Origin: an uncultured Caryophanales bacterium | GTDB lineage: Bacteria; Bacillota_I; Bacilli_A; RF39; UBA660 | Direction: 5' to 3' | NCBI GenBank assembly: GCA_948433085.1 | Contig: CAOJDP010000009.1 | Location: 1 to 35,356 of the forward strand | Length of the DNA: 35,356 nucleotides | In this document: positions 26,554 through 32,947 of the stretch, one piece after another | Layout: every line of letters starts with the position of its first letter | Numbering within the stretch: the first letter of the stretch is position 1 | Program-made: the position numbers and the translations under genes | Notes under the pieces: generated by a model | Seen by the model: only the letters and a program-made list of their open reading frames with translations | What the model was told of the DNA's origin: nothing | The model's database searches: none

Positions 26554-26591
26554 AGCTAGATTAGATTGATTTCTAGTCTAGCTCTTTTTTT
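26554..26591 (+). terminator. Late operon terminator
   Basis: AGCTAGA-T-TAGA pairs with TCTA-G-TCTAGCT across a short loop, followed by CTTTTTTT. It lies ten bases after the endolysin stop and ends the late transcript. Confidence 0.85.
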
Positions 26592-26602
26592 GTGCCTAAT
26601 GT

Positions 26603-26631
26603 TTGACTAAAAAATAAAAATGGCTTAAAAT
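26603..26631 (+). promoter_or_regulatory. Sigma-A-type promoter
   Basis: TTGACT (26603-26608), 17 bases, TAAAAT (26626-26631). It sits between the late terminator and the small ORF at 26656, so the small genes before attP probably form their own unit, active in the prophage. Confidence 0.65.
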
Positions 26632-26655
26632 ACATTTTAGAAAGAAGTTGATTGA

Positions 26656-26835
26656 ATGAAAGAAGTGTATGAGAAATCTTTATTACTGATAAAAACAAAT
26701 AAAATAAGAACAGAAAAAGAATATATGAAACTAGTAAAAGAACATTTTTTATTAAGTAGTGTGACGTTAAAATTGTTATCTAATAAAAAGACGTTTCAAG
26801 ATGTAATTAAATATGCTAAAAATAGAGAAGATTAA
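26656..26835 (+). CDS. Hypothetical small helical protein
   Basis: A 59-residue protein starting 25 bases after a good promoter (AGAAAGAAGTTGATTGA upstream). Mostly helical and basic (KEYMKLVKEHFLLSSVTLKL). It resembles small accessory proteins near integrases in clostridial prophages, but I cannot name a family. A weak hairpin with a T run follows at 26826-26858, and a perfect GTTTCT-CATA-AGAAAC palindrome at 26861-26876. Confidence 0.5.
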   Translation: MKEVYEKSLLLIKTNKIRTEKEYMKLVKEHFLLSSVTLKLLSNKKTFQDVIKYAKNRED

Positions 26836-26953
26836 AAACTTCTTTATTTTTTTTGCTTTAGTTTCTCATAAGAAACCAGATACGTGCTATGATTAAAAAA
26901 GAAAAATTTCATAAAATTAATAAAAATGGAAATACTATTTTAAAAGGTGATAT

Positions 26954-27145
26954 ATGATGAACTATTACAAAAAAAGCAAAAAAGCTTTTAAAGGGTTTGT
27001 AAAAAACAATATAAATTGTACAAAAGAAGAATGGGATAAATACGCACAAGAAAATTATTTGTTTAGTGCTTTTACATTAGCAGCACATAAAAACGCAAGT
27101 AGTTTTGAAGAATTAAAAAGAAAGATAATGAAAAGTTTCATATAA
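26954..27145 (+). CDS. Hypothetical small basic protein
   Basis: A 63-residue protein behind AAAAGGTGATAT. Helical, with KAFKGFVKNNINCTKEEWDK and FTLAAHKNASSFEELKRK. Unrecognised. It precedes the XRE regulator and shares the region with its operator. Confidence 0.5.
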   Translation: MMNYYKKSKKAFKGFVKNNINCTKEEWDKYAQENYLFSAFTLAAHKNASSFEELKRKIMKSFI

Positions 27146-27157
27146 GAAAAAGACATT

Positions 27158-27173
27158 TTTCCACCATAGTGGA
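27158..27173 (+). promoter_or_regulatory. XRE operator copy 1
   Basis: TTTCCACCATAGTGGA, containing the inverted repeat TCCAC-CATA-GTGGA, lies 55 bases before the XRE gene. An identical 16-base copy follows the gene at 27476. This pattern suggests autoregulation by the XRE protein. Confidence 0.6.
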
Positions 27174-27227
27174 TAAAATGTATGTTATAAAAATATTGAA
27201 CACGCTAAAGATAAAAGGTGGAAAAGC

Positions 27228-27429
27228 ATGAGAATAGAGATTTTATTAAAAGAAATTAGAAAACAAAAACGGCATAAGTTTACAACAACTCTCAAAAATA
27301 ACAGGGATTTCAACTTCACATTTGAACTATATTGAGAAAAACGAAAAGGAGCCGTCAATTTCAGTTGTTGTAAGAATTTCGAATGCTTTAAATGTAGATA
27401 TTACAGAACTATACAAAGTAATACAATAA
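27228..27429 (+). CDS. Small XRE-family regulator, needs +1 shift at CGG 27270
   Basis: Starts at ATG 27228 behind AAAAGGTGGAAAAGC. Fourteen codons (RIEILLKEIRKQK) are followed by in-frame CGG at 27270-27272; normal reading leads into a foreign frame. Skipping the C gives GGC and restores a textbook XRE helix-turn-helix: KQKGISLQQLSKITGISTSH, LNYIEKNEKEPS and VVVRISNALNVDITELY, 66 residues in all. The glycine between helices 1 and 2 is the usual residue of this family. It is flanked by two identical operators and probably controls the small genes around attP. Confidence 0.82.
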
Positions 27430-27475
27430 GTATTACTTTTTTTGTTTTGTAAAAGAAAAACGGCATTTCATAAAA

Positions 27476-27491
27476 TTTCCACCATAGTGGA
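27476..27491 (+). promoter_or_regulatory. XRE operator copy 2
   Basis: Second exact copy of TTTCCACCATAGTGGA, 46 bases after the XRE stop and ahead of the small ORF at 27559. It follows AAAAACGGCAT, which also occurs within the XRE gene. Confidence 0.6.
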
Positions 27492-27558
27492 CAAAATTCG
27501 ATATATTTTTTCATATAGAAGCTTCTAAGAAATAAATTAAAAAAGGAGAATGGATTGT

Positions 27559-27648
27559 ATGAAAAAAAAAGAAAAAGATATAACGCTAAATAAGATAAAA
27601 AAAAAGGAGAAAAACTATTTACAAAAAAGAAGATTAATAATACAATAA
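27559..27648 (+). CDS. Possible 29-residue Lys-rich peptide
   Basis: ATG 27559 behind AAAAAGGAGAATGGATTGT. The product is almost all Lys, Glu and Ile. The same leader wording (GAG-x-TGGATTGT) precedes the ORF at 27711, which slightly supports translation. Confidence 0.35.
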   Translation: MKKKEKDITLNKIKKKEKNYLQKRRLIIQ

Positions 27649-27710
27649 GAAAGAATTATAACCCCTTTGGAGTAGATTATAAAATTTACAAAAGAGGGAG
27701 TGGATTGTGT

Positions 27711-27842
27711 ATGGAAAATACAGAAATGAAAAAAATTAGAAAAGAATTAGATATGAAAGGAAAGATTATCTCTTATATGTTTCCAAGTGTGTTTATAAAA
27801 GTATATAAATTAGGAATTAGTTTTGGTTATAACAATAAATAA
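27711..27842 (+). CDS. Small hypothetical protein next to attP
   Basis: A 43-residue basic ORF behind GAGGGAGTGGATTGTGT. The C-terminal half is moderately hydrophobic (IISYMFPSVFIKVYKLGISF). Function unknown. It ends at the edge of the integrase arm repeats. Confidence 0.45.
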   Translation: MENTEMKKIRKELDMKGKIISYMFPSVFIKVYKLGISFGYNNK

Positions 27843-28103
27843 TTGCATGAAAATTGCATGAAAATAAGAAGTATGAACTATGAAAGCATTAAAAATGCTG
27901 GGTTTTAGAAAAATACAATCTAGCCAGCCCAGCCAAAATGCAGGATTTTCATATCCTGTTTTTTATTGCTATTATATTTTATTATTATGCTATTATCCTT
28001 TTTTATCAAGGCTTTTAAAGGATAGATAAAATTATAATGTTTTATTATATATTTATTATTTTTTATTATTTGCATGTAAAATTGCATGAAAATTGCATGA
28101 AAA
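27843..28103. other. attP region with five integrase arm-type repeats
   Basis: TTGCATGAAAA occurs as a tandem pair at 27843-27864 and, with one variant (TTGCATGTAAA), three times at 28070-28103, all in the same direction. Such clustered short repeats on both sides of a core next to the integrase gene are arm sites of a tyrosine recombinase. The core should lie between them; a dyad AGCATT-AAA-AATGCT at 27885-27899 is one candidate. I see no gene in 27843-28145. Confidence 0.65.
27941..27964 (+). terminator. Terminator inside attP
   Basis: CAGGAT (27941-27946), loop TTTCAT, ATCCTG (27953-27958), then a T run. It ends rightward transcription of the small gene unit before the oppositely oriented integrase. 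Confidence 0.65.
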
Positions 28104-28145
28104 AATTTTTATGCTATTAAAAAATCAAAGGGGTTATAATTTTTA

Positions 28146-29609
28146 TTAAGAAGTTTTTTCTTTTAATAATTGATATTTGTTTTTTATTTTATCTAAAGCT
28201 TTGTATAATATTTTTTTATCTAAGTCATCTAAAGAGGAAGTATCAAGAGTATTATTGATTTTTTCTATTTCAATTAAAATATTATCTTGTTTGCTTAAAT
28301 CTACATAGTTTAATTTTTGTTCTTTCATATAATCTTCACTAATTTTATTGTATTTGTTTTTATATTCTGAAAATGCGTCAAAATAGGTATTAAGTGTTAC
28401 TTCAATGTCTTTATGTCCTAAAAGGTCTTTTAAAACTTCAACAGGCATACCAGATTCTATTTTTCTTGTAGCATAAGAATGTCTCAAAACATATTGTGTT
28501 TCTTCAAATTCTTTTCCTATATTGTATTTTTTACAAAATCTCTTAAAAGAACTATTAGAAGCGGATACTGATGTAAAATCATCTCTTTTTTTATCCCAAA
28601 ATAACAAATTATATTTATTATAAATATTTTCGTTTAATGCTTCTTTTAATATAGCTTCTGAATCCCTACTTATATTGATATATCTATCACCAGAATATGT
28701 TTTTGTTTTATCTCCAAGTACAGTATTTCCGTTTTTATCTTTAGTAAGAGAAATTCTTATATGAATTTTTTTATTTTTAAAATCTATGTCGTTAATATCT
28801 AGTGCATAACATTCACCTGGTCTAATGCCTGTGCTTAACATTAATAGCCATGCATATTTATATTTATTTTCTTTGTTTTTTATAATATCAATAAACTTCT
28901 TTTGCTCAGACAACATAAAAGCACGTACTTTTTCAGTTTTTCGCTTTGAGTTAGGTTTGCTAAATTCATCTTTGTCATCTAGCGGATTTAACGGTAATAT
29001 GTTTTTACGAACAGCTCTAATAAAAGTTGCATTTAGCAATCCAAAATCTTTTCCAATTACAGAATCAGAATAAACAGTCATATAGTTAAGATATTTATGT
29101 ATGTCTTCATCAGTTACTTTTTGAGCAGGTTTATGCATAAAAGAATGTTGATTTAATCTGTTTAATTTAGACAAATTAGCAATATAAGAATTATCGGTAG
29201 TTTTGTTTTTGTTATGTCTGTCTTCTACAATATTTTTTGCTATTTCATATAAAGTAATAGTGGATTTATCAACTAATTTATTATCATTGATTTTATTAAT
29301 AGTATCAAGATTATTTTTAGCAGCATCTTTCTTTTTCTTTGCATACTGGGGAGAAGTTCTAGTTCCATCTTTTTTTGTTGCTTGACTAACACTTCTTTCA
29401 TATATATAATATCTATCGCAATACTTTAAACATTCTATACAATTTTTACATTTATCACATAAGTTTTTGCAATCTTCTCTATTGTGACATAGTTCTTGAT
29501 TATTGCAATTCTTACATATCTCACATATTTCTAAATTTGTGTTTTTCTTTTTTACTTTTTGTATAAATTCATATACACTTCCTTCGCCGTTTGCACGTCT
29601 TCCTTTCAT
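28146..29609 (-). CDS. int: Tyrosine integrase with Cys-rich N-terminal insertion
   Basis: A 487-residue phage integrase on the minus strand, behind AGGAGG. The start KGRRANGEGSVY is the arm-binding domain, interrupted by ten cysteines at residues 29-64 (CEIC, CKNC, CDKCKNCIEC and others), which suggests zinc binding. The core domain spans about 120-215. Catalytic residues: R263 (STGIRPGECYAL), K290, R376 (YVLRHSYATR), H399 (LLGHKD) and the nucleophile Y409 (NTYF). The usual His of H-x-x-R is Tyr here (Y373), one base change from His. It contains no in-frame CGG. Confidence 0.93.
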   Translation of the reverse strand: MKGRRANGEGSVYEFIQKVKKKNTNLEICEICKNCNNQELCHNREDCKNLCDKCKNCIECLKYCDRYYIYERSVSQATKKDGTRTSPQYAKKKKDAAKNNLDTINKINDNKLVDKSTITLYEIAKNIVEDRHNKNKTTDNSYIANLSKLNRLNQHSFMHKPAQKVTDEDIHKYLNYMTVYSDSVIGKDFGLLNATFIRAVRKNILPLNPLDDKDEFSKPNSKRKTEKVRAFMLSEQKKFIDIIKNKENKYKYAWLLMLSTGIRPGECYALDINDIDFKNKKIHIRISLTKDKNGNTVLGDKTKTYSGDRYINISRDSEAILKEALNENIYNKYNLLFWDKKRDDFTSVSASNSSFKRFCKKYNIGKEFEETQYVLRHSYATRKIESGMPVEVLKDLLGHKDIEVTLNTYFDAFSEYKNKYNKISEDYMKEQKLNYVDLSKQDNILIEIEKINNTLDTSSLDDLDKKILYKALDKIKNKYQLLKEKTS

Positions 29610-29690
29610 AATAAAATACCTCCATTTTTCAACAAATTTATTAATAAACTATTGAAAATAAAGGTATTTTAATATATAATAAAAATATAT

Positions 29691-29706
29691 TCACTTTCAA
29701 TAGTGA
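29691..29706. promoter_or_regulatory. Palindrome in the integrase upstream region
   Basis: TCACTTTCAATAGTGA is a TCACT/AGTGA dyad, and ACTATTGAAAAT at 29648 repeats its core in the opposite direction. They lie in the 154-base gap between repressor and integrase, a likely control site for the integrase. Confidence 0.4.
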
Positions 29707-29722
29707 GTGATGGGAAAATAAA

Positions 29723-29738
29723 TGTACAGGTCGTGGTT
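29723..29738 (-). promoter_or_regulatory. Nut-like 16-base motif, leftward transcript copy
   Basis: On the minus strand this reads AACCACGACCTGTACA, 25 bases after the repressor stop. The identical sequence on the plus strand starts one base before the cro-like stop codon ends. Each copy lies at the start of what follows its gene in its own transcript. Confidence 0.5.
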
Positions 29739-29763
29739 GGTTTGAACATCTATTTTCCTTATT

Positions 29764-30451
29764 TTATTTCTTTCTAAAATTTCTAATTGATTTTTCTACT
29801 ACGCCAATTATCTTAACTGGTAATTTTTTAATTTCTTCTTCTGTAAATATTCTAGGTGGGTAGTAAGGATTAACAGCCTTTAATTCAAGTCCAGTAGTTC
29901 CTTTGTAAACTTTTTTAATAGTAGCTTCATCTCCATTGATAAGAACAACACAATTTTCTCCATTTCTAAAATCCTCTTGTTTGTGTATTATAACAGTATC
30001 GCCATCATCAAAAAGCGGTGTCATGCTATCACCAACTACATTTAAAGCATAGTAGTTTTCTTTGTCTGTTCCATCTACTTTAAAATGTATGTGGTCAATA
30101 ATATTTTCTTGTGCCAAGTAATCATATCCAGCTTTAACAGTTCCGAAGAATTGGAATTTTGACAGTCTCCATATCTGTTAAAGGAATAGCTCCTATTTTT
30201 TTTAATATATCCTCTGTTTGTTCTTTAATAGGAACATCATACCCCATTAACCATGCTGGATTAACATTGTATAAGTGAGCTAAAAGTTCCAATATAGGAA
30301 TTTTGAATTTTTCGGTTGCTCCATTTTCCCATCTTAAAATTGTACTTTTATGAACTCCAGCTAATTTTCCTGCTTCTTCTAAAGTTATTCCTTTTAATTC
30401 TCTAGCGAATTTTAATCTTTGACCGACTTTTTCATAAATAATTTTTTCCAT
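29764..30451 (-). CDS. CI/LexA-like repressor, needs +1 shift at CGG 30145
   Basis: Starts at ATG 30451 (minus) behind TAGGAG. Residues 1-70 hold an XRE helix-turn-helix (GITLEEAGKLAGVHKSTILR). CGG on the minus strand at 30145-30143 is in frame after KIPIL; normal reading adds RNC and stops. Skipping the C gives GGA and restores PILGTVKAGYDYL, the conserved approach to the A107-G108 cleavage site, then the S24 peptidase with S142 (VVGDSMTPLFDDGD) and K179. The joined product is 228 residues. Without the shift only the DNA-binding half would form, which could not dimerise or respond to DNA damage. Confidence 0.88.
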
Positions 30452-30473
30452 AAAAAATCTCCTATCTGTGTCT

Positions 30474-30501
30474 ATTATAACATATTTTACAACTTTTGCA
30501 A
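30474..30501 (-). promoter_or_regulatory. Repressor promoter (PRM-like)
   Basis: On the minus strand: TTGCAA (30501-30496), 16 bases, TATAAT (30479-30474), 22 bases before the repressor ATG. Its -35 box overlaps a GCAAC operator half-site, as expected for autoregulation. Confidence 0.65.
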
Positions 30502-30527
30502 CATTTCTTATAAAAAAAACGAAAAAA

Positions 30528-30595
30528 GTTGCAAAAATGCTATTGACATTATTTTTATTTTGTGTATAATAATAATGAAGTTGCAAAAAAGCAAC
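30528..30595. promoter_or_regulatory. CI/Cro operators between the divergent promoters
   Basis: GTTGC-AAAAAA-GCAAC (30580-30595) is a perfect dyad just after the PR -10 box. GTTGCAAAAATGC (30528-30540) is an incomplete copy overlapping the upstream side of PR, and GCAAC half-sites lie at 30489-30502. The same dyad recurs within the end of cro. Confidence 0.65.
30543..30570 (+). promoter_or_regulatory. Early rightward promoter (PR-like)
   Basis: Perfect TTGACA (30543-30548), 16 bases, perfect TATAAT (30565-30570). It drives cro and the early operon, and is bracketed by repressor operators. Confidence 0.85.
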
Positions 30596-30615
30596 AAAGA
30601 AAAGAGGTGAATAAA

Positions 30616-30846
30616 TTGATTAATAGTGCAAAATTAAGAGGAAGAATCGTTGAAAAGGGTAAAACAATACAATCATTAGCACCTAAAATACCTTGTACGC
30701 CATATACATTAGGGAAAAAAATTGCTAATGAAACACCAATGCAAATTGAAGAAGCTACAATAATAGCCAATCAGTTAGAAATACCAGATAGTGAAATAAC
30801 AGAATATTTTTTTTACAATAGAAGTTGCAAAAATGCAACAAAGTAA
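30616..30846 (+). CDS. Cro-like DUF739-type regulator
   Basis: A 76-residue protein from TTG 30616, chosen because AAGAGGTG lies six bases upstream; the ATG at 30562 sits in the promoter. KLRGRIVEKGKTIQSLAPKI, TPYTLGKKI and the ending SEITEYFF fit DUF739, small Cro-like proteins opposite the repressor gene. It is transcribed from the consensus promoter and should repress CI during lytic growth. An operator dyad lies within its last codons. Confidence 0.75.
   Translation: MINSAKLRGRIVEKGKTIQSLAPKIPCTPYTLGKKIANETPMQIEEATIIANQLEIPDSEITEYFFYNRSCKNATK
30824..30839. promoter_or_regulatory. CI operator inside the 3' end of cro
   Basis: GTTGC-AAAAAT-GCAAC, a perfect dyad matching the operator at 30580, within the last codons of the cro-like gene. 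A bound repressor here could loop to the main operators or block elongation into the early genes. Confidence 0.55.
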
Positions 30847-30860
30847 CCACGACCTGTACA
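30845..30860 (+). promoter_or_regulatory. Nut-like 16-base motif, rightward transcript copy
   Basis: AACCACGACCTGTACA starts one base before the cro-like stop codon ends, identical to the minus-strand copy at 29723-29738. The pair flanks the immunity region in inverted orientation, as nutL and nutR do in lambda. Confidence 0.5.
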
Positions 30861-30879
30861 AAGAAAAAAGGAGGAAAAA

Positions 30880-31152
30880 ATGAATGTAAAATACGAAATT
30901 ACTATGAACTGGAACGAAGCACCAGACACTATAACCCCAGAAATTTATGCAAAAATTCGAGGAAAATCACCTCAATGGGCAAGGAATAAATTCAACGAAA
31001 AGAACTTTCCAAAATTAGATGGAAAGTTACTAATGGCAGATAAAACAGCAGTAAGACTTTATGACATGGGAATTAACCCGAAGCAAAATCAAAAAGCTAG
31101 TATAGATTATCTAATATTTTTAGAATTACAGAAATTAAACGAAAGGAGATGA
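30880..31152 (+). CDS. Excisionase-like/helix-turn-helix early protein
   Basis: A 90-residue protein behind AAGGAGGAAAAA. The pattern TITPEIYAKIRGKSPQWARN, KNFPKLDGKLLMADKTAV and RLYDMGI resembles excisionase or MerR-like winged helices in early phage operons. It may direct excision or act in early control. The third gene of the switch region, after cro. Confidence 0.6.
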   Translation: MNVKYEITMNWNEAPDTITPEIYAKIRGKSPQWARNKFNEKNFPKLDGKLLMADKTAVRLYDMGINPKQNQKASIDYLIFLELQKLNERR

Positions 31153-31158
31153 AAACCA

Positions 31159-31270
31159 ATGAAAAAGATTAAAAAAAAGCTAATACAAATAATGTTATAC
31201 ACAATTTGTTGCCGGAATGTGGACAGGCTTAATAATGTATGGATTTATGACAGCGACAACGTTAAATTAA
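31159..31270 (+). CDS. Small membrane protein, needs +1 shift at CGG 31213
   Basis: Starts at ATG 31159 behind AAAGGAGATGAAAACC. After 18 codons (basic start, then LIQIMLYTICC) comes in-frame CGG at 31213-31215. Normal reading gives a polar tail; skipping the C gives GGA and continues MWTGLIMYGFMTATTLN, making one membrane helix across residues 8-33 of a 36-residue protein. The shifted stop lies just before the next gene's AGAGGA site. Small single-helix proteins here are common in early phage operons. Confidence 0.6.
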
Positions 31271-31289
31271 GATGAAAGAGGATTAGAAA

Positions 31290-31634
31290 ATGGAAAGAAA
31301 AGAAATTATAGAATATTACGAAAAAGAAAAAGAAAAATTGGAAAAGCACAAAACGGAACTTTTAGAAGTGGATAAAAGTACGAGATATACAGATAAGAAG
31401 ATAAGCCATATATACGATTTGTTAACAATATTAAAAGCCTGTCAGAAATCAGAAATATTAAGAATACAAAATATGGAGTATAGAAAAATAATGTATAAAA
31501 TAGAAAAATGTTTAGAAGAAGTGGAAAAAGCAAAACAAAGAAATAATAATAAAGAAGTTAAAGTGATTATTTATAAGTTATTGGAATATTTAAAAGAAAA
31601 AATAGAGGGGGAAACAAATAAAAAAGATGTTTAA
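31290..31634 (+). CDS. Hypothetical coiled-coil early protein
   Basis: A 114-residue protein behind AAGAGGATTAG. Nearly all helix with heptad character (EIIEYYEKEKEKLEKHKTEL; RKIMYKIEKCLEEVEKAK). It overlaps the next gene by eight bases. No family recognised. Confidence 0.65.
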   Translation: MERKEIIEYYEKEKEKLEKHKTELLEVDKSTRYTDKKISHIYDLLTILKACQKSEILRIQNMEYRKIMYKIEKCLEEVEKAKQRNNNKEVKVIIYKLLEYLKEKIEGETNKKDV

Positions 31635-31926
31635 AAGAGTAAAACTAATAATAAAAAACAGAAAATTGCAAAAAGAAAATGAAGAACTTTATAAAGAAAA
31701 CAAGGTAAATAGGAATGATATAGAAGACTTAGAATTACAGAAGTTACATGCTAAATTATTAGCAGAAGATACTATAAAGAAGTTATTTGAGTTAGAGCAA
31801 ATAGAAAGAAGCGGAATTTCAGAAGAGACAAAAAGAAAAAACAGAAATGTAATTTTTAATGACTTGAGAAAACGAAATATAAACATAATAAAAGAGCTAT
31901 CTAACAGATTTGGAAGTGGTAGATAA
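31627..31926 (+). CDS. Hypothetical coiled-coil early protein
   Basis: A 99-residue basic protein overlapping the previous gene, with GAGGGGGAAACAAATAAAAAAG upstream. Helical (NRKLQKENEELYKENKVNRN), ending LSNRFGSGR. Function unknown. A possible small ORF starts inside its last codons. Confidence 0.6.
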   Translation: MFKRVKLIIKNRKLQKENEELYKENKVNRNDIEDLELQKLHAKLLAEDTIKKLFELEQIERSGISEETKRKNRNVIFNDLRKRNINIIKELSNRFGSGR

Positions 31927-32020
31927 CTCAAAATACATAAATATATGTTTATATTGCAATTATAGCATAGAAGGAACAGGAAAGTCAAATGAAAAAGAAA
32001 ATATAAGTACAAAGGAATAA
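31916..32020 (+). CDS. Possible 34-residue protein with Cys pair
   Basis: GTG 31916 overlaps the end of the previous gene. The product VDNSKYINICLYCNYSIEGT has one CxxC pair and a polar tail. The ribosome binding site is weak (TTTGGAA). Listed because the overlap and CxxC are typical of tiny early phage genes. Confidence 0.35.
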   Translation: MVDNSKYINICLYCNYSIEGTGKSNEKENISTKE

Positions 32021-32053
32021 TGATAAATAAATTGCAAATTAAGGTGGAAAGAA

Positions 32054-32490
32054 ATGATAGTTAAAAATTTAAGAAATAGCTTTAATCCATATCCGAAGCG
32101 GTCAAAGGATAGAATTAAAAGTACAAGAAAATAAAAATACAAAAAAGCGAAAAGAGGAAAAAACTAAGAAGCGGAAAAACAAGTTATAAAAAATTAAAAA
32201 TAGATTTTTGTATTATGCCTAAAAGCACAAAATATAGCACAATAAGAACTAAAAAATATAATGAAAGACACGAAGTATTTTTTAGTCGAGCCTATAGAAA
32301 TAAGAGTATACAAGATGGACTAATTATATTTTTAACCGAAGAAGATCACAGGGGGACTAATGGAGTACATGGAAAAAATGGAGACAAGCTAAATAGGTTT
32401 TTGAAGAGAACGGCTCAAAAAGCATGGAGTAGCTATTATAAAAAAACAAAAGAAGACTTTATTAAAAGATATGGTCAAAATTATTTATAA
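32054..32490 (+). CDS. HNH-like early protein, needs two +1 shifts (CGG 32099 and 32172)
   Basis: Starts at ATG 32054 behind AAGGTGGAAAGA. Fifteen codons (FNPYPK) reach CGG 32099-32101; skipping the C gives GGT (PKGQRIELKVQ). Twenty-four codons later, exactly in this new frame, comes CGG 32172-32174; skipping again gives GGA (KKGKTSYKKLKIDFC) and enters the long ORF KSTKYSTIRTKKYNERHEVF, then RNKSIQDGLIIFLTEEDHRG and KKTKEDFIKRYGQNYL. The last part matches small HNH-like phage proteins. The ATG at 32215 has no ribosome binding site, favouring the joined 144-residue product. Confidence 0.65.
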
Positions 32491-32507
32491 AGATAGGAGG
32501 TAAAAAA

Positions 32508-32780
32508 GTGGAGAAACAAATTATTATTCAGTGATACCAGCAAAATAAGATATGATGATAATTAAAAGCGAATGAAAAGTTATTGTATGGAGAAATATCT
32601 GCGTTATCAAATAAAAATGGATATTGTAATGTAGCAAACACCTATTTTGCTGAATTATATCAAGTGCACAAAAAGACTATTTCAGAATAGGTTTCACATC
32701 TAAAAGAAAGAGGTTATATAGAAGTAAAGCTCATTTATGAAAATAAGGAAATAATAGAAAGAAGAATTTTTTTAGTATAG
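32508..32780 (+). pseudogene. Broken helix-turn-helix replication-type protein
   Basis: Behind AGGAGGTAAAAAA, GTG 32508. The intended product can be followed: MEKQ, NYYSVIPAKIRYDDNLKANE, KLLYGEISALSNKNGYCNVA, TYFAELYQVHKKTISE(W)VSH, LKERGYIEVKL, ERRIFLV. Reading it needs three missing bases, each in a short A or T run (near 32518, 32535-32540 and 32560), and TAG at 32688-32690 stands where Trp is expected. No CGG is involved. It is a true pseudogene or a patch of sequence errors. Confidence 0.65.
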
Positions 32781-32791
32781 GAGGGGTTAAA

Positions 32792-32947
32792 TTGTATTTA
32801 GTAGTATTAGGAAATAAAATACATGATGATACTTATGAGTTTACATTTAATGATTTTGAAGAAGCTACAAATTTTATTGAAATAGCAATAAATAATGGTC
32901 ATGAGATAACTATAAAAATAGCAAAAGGGGAAATCAATGTTGAATAG
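32792..32947 (+). CDS. Small hypothetical early protein
   Basis: A 51-residue acidic protein from TTG 32792 behind AGGAGGGGTTAAA. YLVVLGNKIHDDTYEFTFND and FEEATNFIEIAINNGHEITI suggest a small alpha/beta fold. It overlaps the next gene. Role unknown. Confidence 0.6.
   Translation: MYLVVLGNKIHDDTYEFTFNDFEEATNFIEIAINNGHEITIKIAKGEINVE

Larger units (their letters stand above)
27654..28141. repeat. 16-base inverted repeat bracketing attP
   Basis: AATTATAACCCCTTTG (27654-27669) and CAAAGGGGTTATAATT (28126-28141) are perfect inverted copies 456 bases apart, the second ending five bases from the integrase stop. They enclose the small ORF and all arm repeats. Confidence 0.6.

Noticed and set aside
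30562-30615. Upstream ATG at 30562 as the start of the cro-like gene
   Set aside because: It lies in the PR -10 region and would be outside the transcript. TTG 30616 has the ribosome binding site.
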